Source of the DNA: Anaerolineaceae bacterium
GTDB taxonomy: Bacteria; Chloroflexota; Anaerolineae; Anaerolineales; Anaerolineaceae
Assembly: GCA_021107195.1 (NCBI GenBank)
Contig: JAIOTF010000198.1
Span: 1 to 8,743, forward strand
Reading direction: 5' to 3'
DNA length: 8,743 bases
This document shows positions 5,452-8,743 of the stretch, one piece after another; position 1 is the stretch's first letter, and each line of letters begins with the position of its first letter. The position numbers and the translations under genes are program-made. Below the pieces are notes generated by a model. The model was not told where the DNA came from and searched no databases. It worked only from the letters and a program-made list of their open reading frames with translations.

Positions 5452-6921
5452 ATGACGAACAAAGCAGTTTGTATTCACGGCCACTTCTATCAACCGCCCA
5501 GGGAAGACCCACTTACAGGGCAAATTCCGCATGAACCTGGTGCTGAACCCTTCACAAATTGGAACGAACGGATTCTGGCGCATTGTTACCGTCCAAACGC
5601 CTCTTTGGGAAATTTTGAACGGATCAGCTTTGATCTTGGCCCTACCCTGGCAAAGTGGATGAACGATCAACACCCAAATATTTTGGAGAAAATCGTTGCA
5701 CAGGATCAGCGCAACATGGATCGCTATGGTGTTGGGAATGCACTTGCACAGCCTTATCATCACACCATTTTGCCGCTGGCTACGCGCGAGGATAAAGAAA
5801 CCCAGGTGCGTTGGGGAATCACGGATTTTAAGTCGCGTTTTGGACATGCACCATTGGGCATGTGGCTGCCTGAAACAGCAGTGGATATTGAGACGCTGGA
5901 GGTTTTGGCAGAAAATGGTGTTCAGTTCACAATTTTGGCCCCGTGGCAGGCAGTAGATGAAGCGATCGATGTAACCCGTCCATATTTTGTTCCATTACCA
6001 GGAAACAAATGGATCACAGTTTTCTTTTATACCCAGGATTTGAGTACACAGATCAGCTTTGATCCTTCCGTAACTTCCAATGCTGACCTTTTTACGAAGA
6101 ACTTCCTCCTTCCAAAATATGGTTTGAATCATACTGGCCAGGATGTCCCGGAGTTATTTACCATCGCTTCGGATGGTGAGCTGTATGGGCATCACCAATC
6201 ATTTCGCGATAAATTTTTGCAGCGATTGACGACAAAAGCGCTGAAAGAGCAAGGCATAGATTTGACCTTTCCTGCTTTATGGCTGAAGGAGCACCCCGCG
6301 GAGGATACCATGGCGATCAGATCCAATACGTCCTGGAGCTGCTCGCATGGTGTGCTGCGCTGGAAAGAAGAATGCGGCTGTACGCCAAACGGCGGCTGGA
6401 AGAAACCTTTTCGCACGGCTTTGAACAAGATTGCAGCGGCTGTGGATGAGGAGTATTTGAAGGTATTGCGGGGTTATCCAGGGAATCCCTGGGAATTGCG
6501 CAATGCTTATGGGCTTGTGCTTTCGGGGGTAATGAAAGAGGAAAAACTCATCGAATCGATACTTCGCGTTCCATTAAGCCAGTCTGAATTCGAAAGGATA
6601 CAGATCTTACTGGCAGCACAATATGAACGCCAGCGAGTGTTTACTTCTTGTGGCTGGTTCTTCGATGATTTCGGGCGCATTGAACCGCAGAATAATGTTG
6701 CTTATGCGGCGCAGTCGGTTTGGTTGACCTACGTAGCAACCGGCGTTGACCTTGCAGAACAAGCGATGGAGTGGCTTCGCCCGGTGAAAAGCTGGCGAAC
6801 AGATGTGCGAGCAGATGAGGTGTTCAAGAAACATCTTTTACAGGCAAAGACAGCTGCACATAATCTCTCAAAATGGACTTCCGCTCAATCGTTGAGGGAT
6901 TCAAGCAATAACGCTACCTGA
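5452..6921 (+). CDS. Glycoside hydrolase family 57 / DUF3536-type protein
   Basis: The product has 489 residues. GH57 enzymes hydrolyse or transfer alpha-glucans with a retaining mechanism on a (beta/alpha)7 barrel. Motifs in order: IHGHFYQPPRE (8-18, GH57 region 1), GNFERISFDLGPTL (53-66, region 2), GMWLPETAVD (136-145) with E141 as predicted nucleophile, and ASDGELYGHH (239-248) with D241 as predicted acid/base. The second part carries SCSHGVLRWKEECGC (296-310) and FTSCGWFFDDFGRIEPQ (397-413), typical of DUF3536 proteins. From memory those are often longer, so this may be a short version. No signal peptide is seen, so it is probably cytoplasmic. AAGG lies five bases before the ATG. It is downstream of the SDR gene and converges on a GH13 gene, which supports a role in intracellular alpha-glucan turnover. 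Exact specificity is unknown. Confidence 0.92.
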   Translation: MTNKAVCIHGHFYQPPREDPLTGQIPHEPGAEPFTNWNERILAHCYRPNASLGNFERISFDLGPTLAKWMNDQHPNILEKIVAQDQRNMDRYGVGNALAQPYHHTILPLATREDKETQVRWGITDFKSRFGHAPLGMWLPETAVDIETLEVLAENGVQFTILAPWQAVDEAIDVTRPYFVPLPGNKWITVFFYTQDLSTQISFDPSVTSNADLFTKNFLLPKYGLNHTGQDVPELFTIASDGELYGHHQSFRDKFLQRLTTKALKEQGIDLTFPALWLKEHPAEDTMAIRSNTSWSCSHGVLRWKEECGCTPNGGWKKPFRTALNKIAAAVDEEYLKVLRGYPGNPWELRNAYGLVLSGVMKEEKLIESILRVPLSQSEFERIQILLAAQYERQRVFTSCGWFFDDFGRIEPQNNVAYAAQSVWLTYVATGVDLAEQAMEWLRPVKSWRTDVRADEVFKKHLLQAKTAAHNLSKWTSAQSLRDSSNNAT

Positions 6922-8606
6922 TATTTTGAGTTTTCTTTTGCTTCCATTAAGGTTTGAACATCAGCATCCAGACTCAGGATCAATTCAACAAAGGTATTTG
7001 CATTGAAATCCGGTTTCGCAACGGCAGCAAGCACAGCATTGGCAGTCATCCACCACACAAATTCTTCAAACGATTCCTTGTCATACCAAAGGATACCCTT
7101 ATGGCGGTTGACGCCCAGAAATCGCTGGATTTCTTCCATTGAAAGCCATTCGTTCATGCATTGATCCAAGCTTGTTTTCCCACGCTTTGCCAGCCAATCC
7201 TGTTCGCGGATGAGCAGTTGGATGATATTAACCATTTCTGATGAGTGCTCTTGCGTGCTTCCAAATTCCTGATAGCAATCTTTCAATATATTGGAAAGCC
7301 GCCATTCCTGGAACAAGCTTAGGCTTTGCTCTGCATGGTTTATTTCACCGACGGCTCTGCCAATATCCCGCACAAACAGGAAAGCGAACAGGATCAACCA
7401 GCGCTCCGGGGTTTCATCGAGGCCGTCCTTCAAGGTGGTCAGGGCTGCCTGGTAGGTCTTCCCGCCGGGCAGGGGATAATGCGTCCGGTCAATCACCAGC
7501 CAGGATAGAAGGACATCCAGGCTGACGGTCAGACGTTTTTGCAGCGAATTCCTATCAAAAGAAAGATTGGTCAGTGATTGTATGCCGTCGAGAAAGGCAG
7601 CATATTTACTGTCGGCTTCTTCCAGAAGGGGCGCAACAAGCTGCTGTTTATCCTCACCACCACATCGTGCACCGAGCAGGTATTGGAAATAACCGCGATT
7701 GGCGATCTGCTGGAAGGGATTTAACACTGGCTGCAGGAGGAGTTCCGCCAGTGCCTGTTGAATATTGGGTACGCCGCGTCCACCGAGATATTCGTATAGT
7801 CGTTTGTATGAAGCGTATTCATCGTCCTGCACCTGGCGGATATCAACGAATGTGTGACATTGATAGGCATGCAAATCCACAAACAGACCATTTTTAGCAA
7901 TTTCTTGCGAGTTTCGCAGATATTCAAGATTGGAGGATTGATCTCGCAGAATGACATAGGTGTTCGGGTGCGGGGATAATTCGAGCGCGCTGGCGAGATC
8001 TGTTTGCTGCATAGTGCCGCTGCCGTCTTTGGGGTTGAAGACAGCCGAAGTGCGGATAGTACCACTGGTGTTGGCAAATTTGTTGTGATAGACCACCAGA
8101 TTATGCTGGTTGCCGAGTCCGTTGGTGTACGCGTAGACGTTCTCATTCACAGTTCCAGCGTCTGTGTAAAAATCAAACAGTCGGAAAAGCTCGATGCCTG
8201 CAAATTCTGCCCGGCGGTGAAGCAAAGGGAATATCTGACGCTCGTGGCGGTAGATCAAATCGGAGCGAGGGGTTTCATCCCAATACGCTTTCTTGTATTC
8301 CATGCCATATTTTTCTGAAAAGCCTTCAATTTGTCCATGTCCGAACATCGGCAGACCGGGCATAGTTGCCATCAGTGTGCAGATACCAAAGTATTTATCG
8401 CCATCGCCAAATTGGTCAATGGCGGTGCGTTCGTCCGGATTGTTCATGAAGTTAACAAATCGTTTGAGGATTTCAGGATCATACTCAAGGGTATTTTTAA
8501 TGATCAGGCGGTATTTGGCATTATCTTCATCCCGCAGGATATTCATAAAAGCGCTGTTATAGACTCGGTGCATGCCTAATGTGCGCACAAAATAGCTTTC
8601 CATCAT
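6885..8606 (-). CDS. GH13 alpha-amylase-family protein, C-terminal fragment after a frameshift
   Basis: This frame encodes the end of the GH13 catalytic barrel plus a long C-terminal extension. It starts with the MMESYFVRTLGMHRVYNSAF segment that normally follows the catalytic Glu of region III. Region IV is VNFMNNPDE (51-59, D58 as transition-state stabiliser), with NNPDE in place of the usual NHD. MPGLPMFGHGQIEGF (82-96) is the segment that ends the barrel. A beta-like domain follows (about 140-220), then roughly 300 mostly helical residues with no family I recognise. The ATG at 8606 is an artefact of the frame break: one extra base between 8617 and 8618 would join this to the upstream frame as LLLAEAFWMM. 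It overlaps the GH57 gene by 37 bases tail to tail. Reading it as one broken or mis-sequenced alpha-glucan hydrolase is well supported. Confidence 0.88.
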   Translation of the reverse strand: MMESYFVRTLGMHRVYNSAFMNILRDEDNAKYRLIIKNTLEYDPEILKRFVNFMNNPDERTAIDQFGDGDKYFGICTLMATMPGLPMFGHGQIEGFSEKYGMEYKKAYWDETPRSDLIYRHERQIFPLLHRRAEFAGIELFRLFDFYTDAGTVNENVYAYTNGLGNQHNLVVYHNKFANTSGTIRTSAVFNPKDGSGTMQQTDLASALELSPHPNTYVILRDQSSNLEYLRNSQEIAKNGLFVDLHAYQCHTFVDIRQVQDDEYASYKRLYEYLGGRGVPNIQQALAELLLQPVLNPFQQIANRGYFQYLLGARCGGEDKQQLVAPLLEEADSKYAAFLDGIQSLTNLSFDRNSLQKRLTVSLDVLLSWLVIDRTHYPLPGGKTYQAALTTLKDGLDETPERWLILFAFLFVRDIGRAVGEINHAEQSLSLFQEWRLSNILKDCYQEFGSTQEHSSEMVNIIQLLIREQDWLAKRGKTSLDQCMNEWLSMEEIQRFLGVNRHKGILWYDKESFEEFVWWMTANAVLAAVAKPDFNANTFVELILSLDADVQTLMEAKENSKYQVALLLESLND

Positions 8607-8743
8607 CCAGAAGGCTTAGCCAACAACAGGGTATCTGGCGCTTCCTGGGCAACGCGATCAACCACATCCCGCCAGAATTCGTTGGTGAAAAGAGAATCAA
8701 ATTGTTCACGGGTCATGCCGTGATCAGCACGGGTGGCAATATC
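8603..8743 (-). pseudogene. GH13 alpha-amylase-family protein, upstream fragment (frameshifted, cut by right window edge)
   Basis: Read leftward from the edge, the frame gives DIATRADHGMTREQF, then TNEFWRDVVDRVAQEAPDTL and LLLA. This is the stretch of a GH13 barrel between region II and the strand carrying the region III acid/base Glu. It then leaves the family pattern as KPSG and stops at TGA (8605-8603). The family pattern resumes at once in the next frame (AFWMMESYF). The ATGATG at 8606-8601 overlaps this stop, so translational coupling into the downstream frame is formally possible. The N-terminal part of the gene lies beyond the window. Confidence 0.8.
8617..8618 (-). other. Predicted one-base deletion in the GH13 gene
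   Basis: The minus strand reads GCTAAGCCTTCTGG where the family pattern AEAFW would need GCTGAAGCCTTCTGG. A single missing G between 8618 and 8617 explains both frames. The site is not a homopolymer. The lost codon would be the glutamate predicted to be the catalytic acid/base. Confidence 0.8.

Noticed and set aside
7721..8146. A 141-codon minus-strand frame inside the GH13 gene.
   Set aside because: It is out of frame with the GH13 coding frame, and its Ser/Thr/Arg-rich translation looks like a shadow.

Overview
The window looks like a stretch of a free-living, probably anaerobic bacterial chromosome of moderate G+C. The mix of an unusual thioredoxin reductase, a stand-alone ftsZ operon, and GH57/GH13 alpha-glucan enzymes of the kind I associate with Anaerolineae suggests Chloroflexota. 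That placement is inference from protein flavour; there is no rRNA or other marker. Coding density is high, and there are no tRNA or rRNA genes, insertion sequences, CRISPR arrays or obvious transferred islands.

Layout. (1) 3-554 (+) is the C-terminal part of a thioredoxin-reductase family flavoprotein. It keeps the redox CATC motif but appears to lack both NADPH-binding motifs. (2) 566-615 is a perfect 21-bp hairpin flanked by A and T runs, a bidirectional terminator between the reductase and the leftward operon. (3) 4409 to 625 (-) is a compact five-gene leftward set: a barrel-like protein resembling glycosidases, ftsZ, a 72-aa basic protein, a 73-aa tail-anchored membrane protein and a degenerate LCP (LytR-CpsA-Psr)-like exported protein. 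Gaps are 20-60 bases. (4) 4410-4534 is a divergent intergenic region with an extended -10 promoter facing right, placed so close to the next ATG that the transcript should be leaderless. (5) 4535-6921 (+) is a two-gene rightward operon: an atypical SDR (NAD(P)-binding epimerase-like) and a GH57/DUF3536-type glycoside hydrolase. (6) 6885-8743 (-) is a large GH13 alpha-amylase-family gene, overlapping the GH57 gene tail to tail by 37 bases and running off the right edge. It is interrupted by an apparent one-base deletion exactly at the codon of the predicted catalytic acid/base glutamate.

How it fits together. The leftward operon couples ftsZ with envelope-associated proteins of unknown role, unlike the usual dcw cluster. 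Its FtsZ has a His where the second catalytic Asp of the T7 loop normally sits. The right half is about alpha-glucan (glycogen-like polysaccharide) turnover. The points most worth a second look are the NADPH-motif-less reductase, the FtsZ T7 substitution with its small operon partners, the leaderless promoter, and the frameshift in the GH13 gene.
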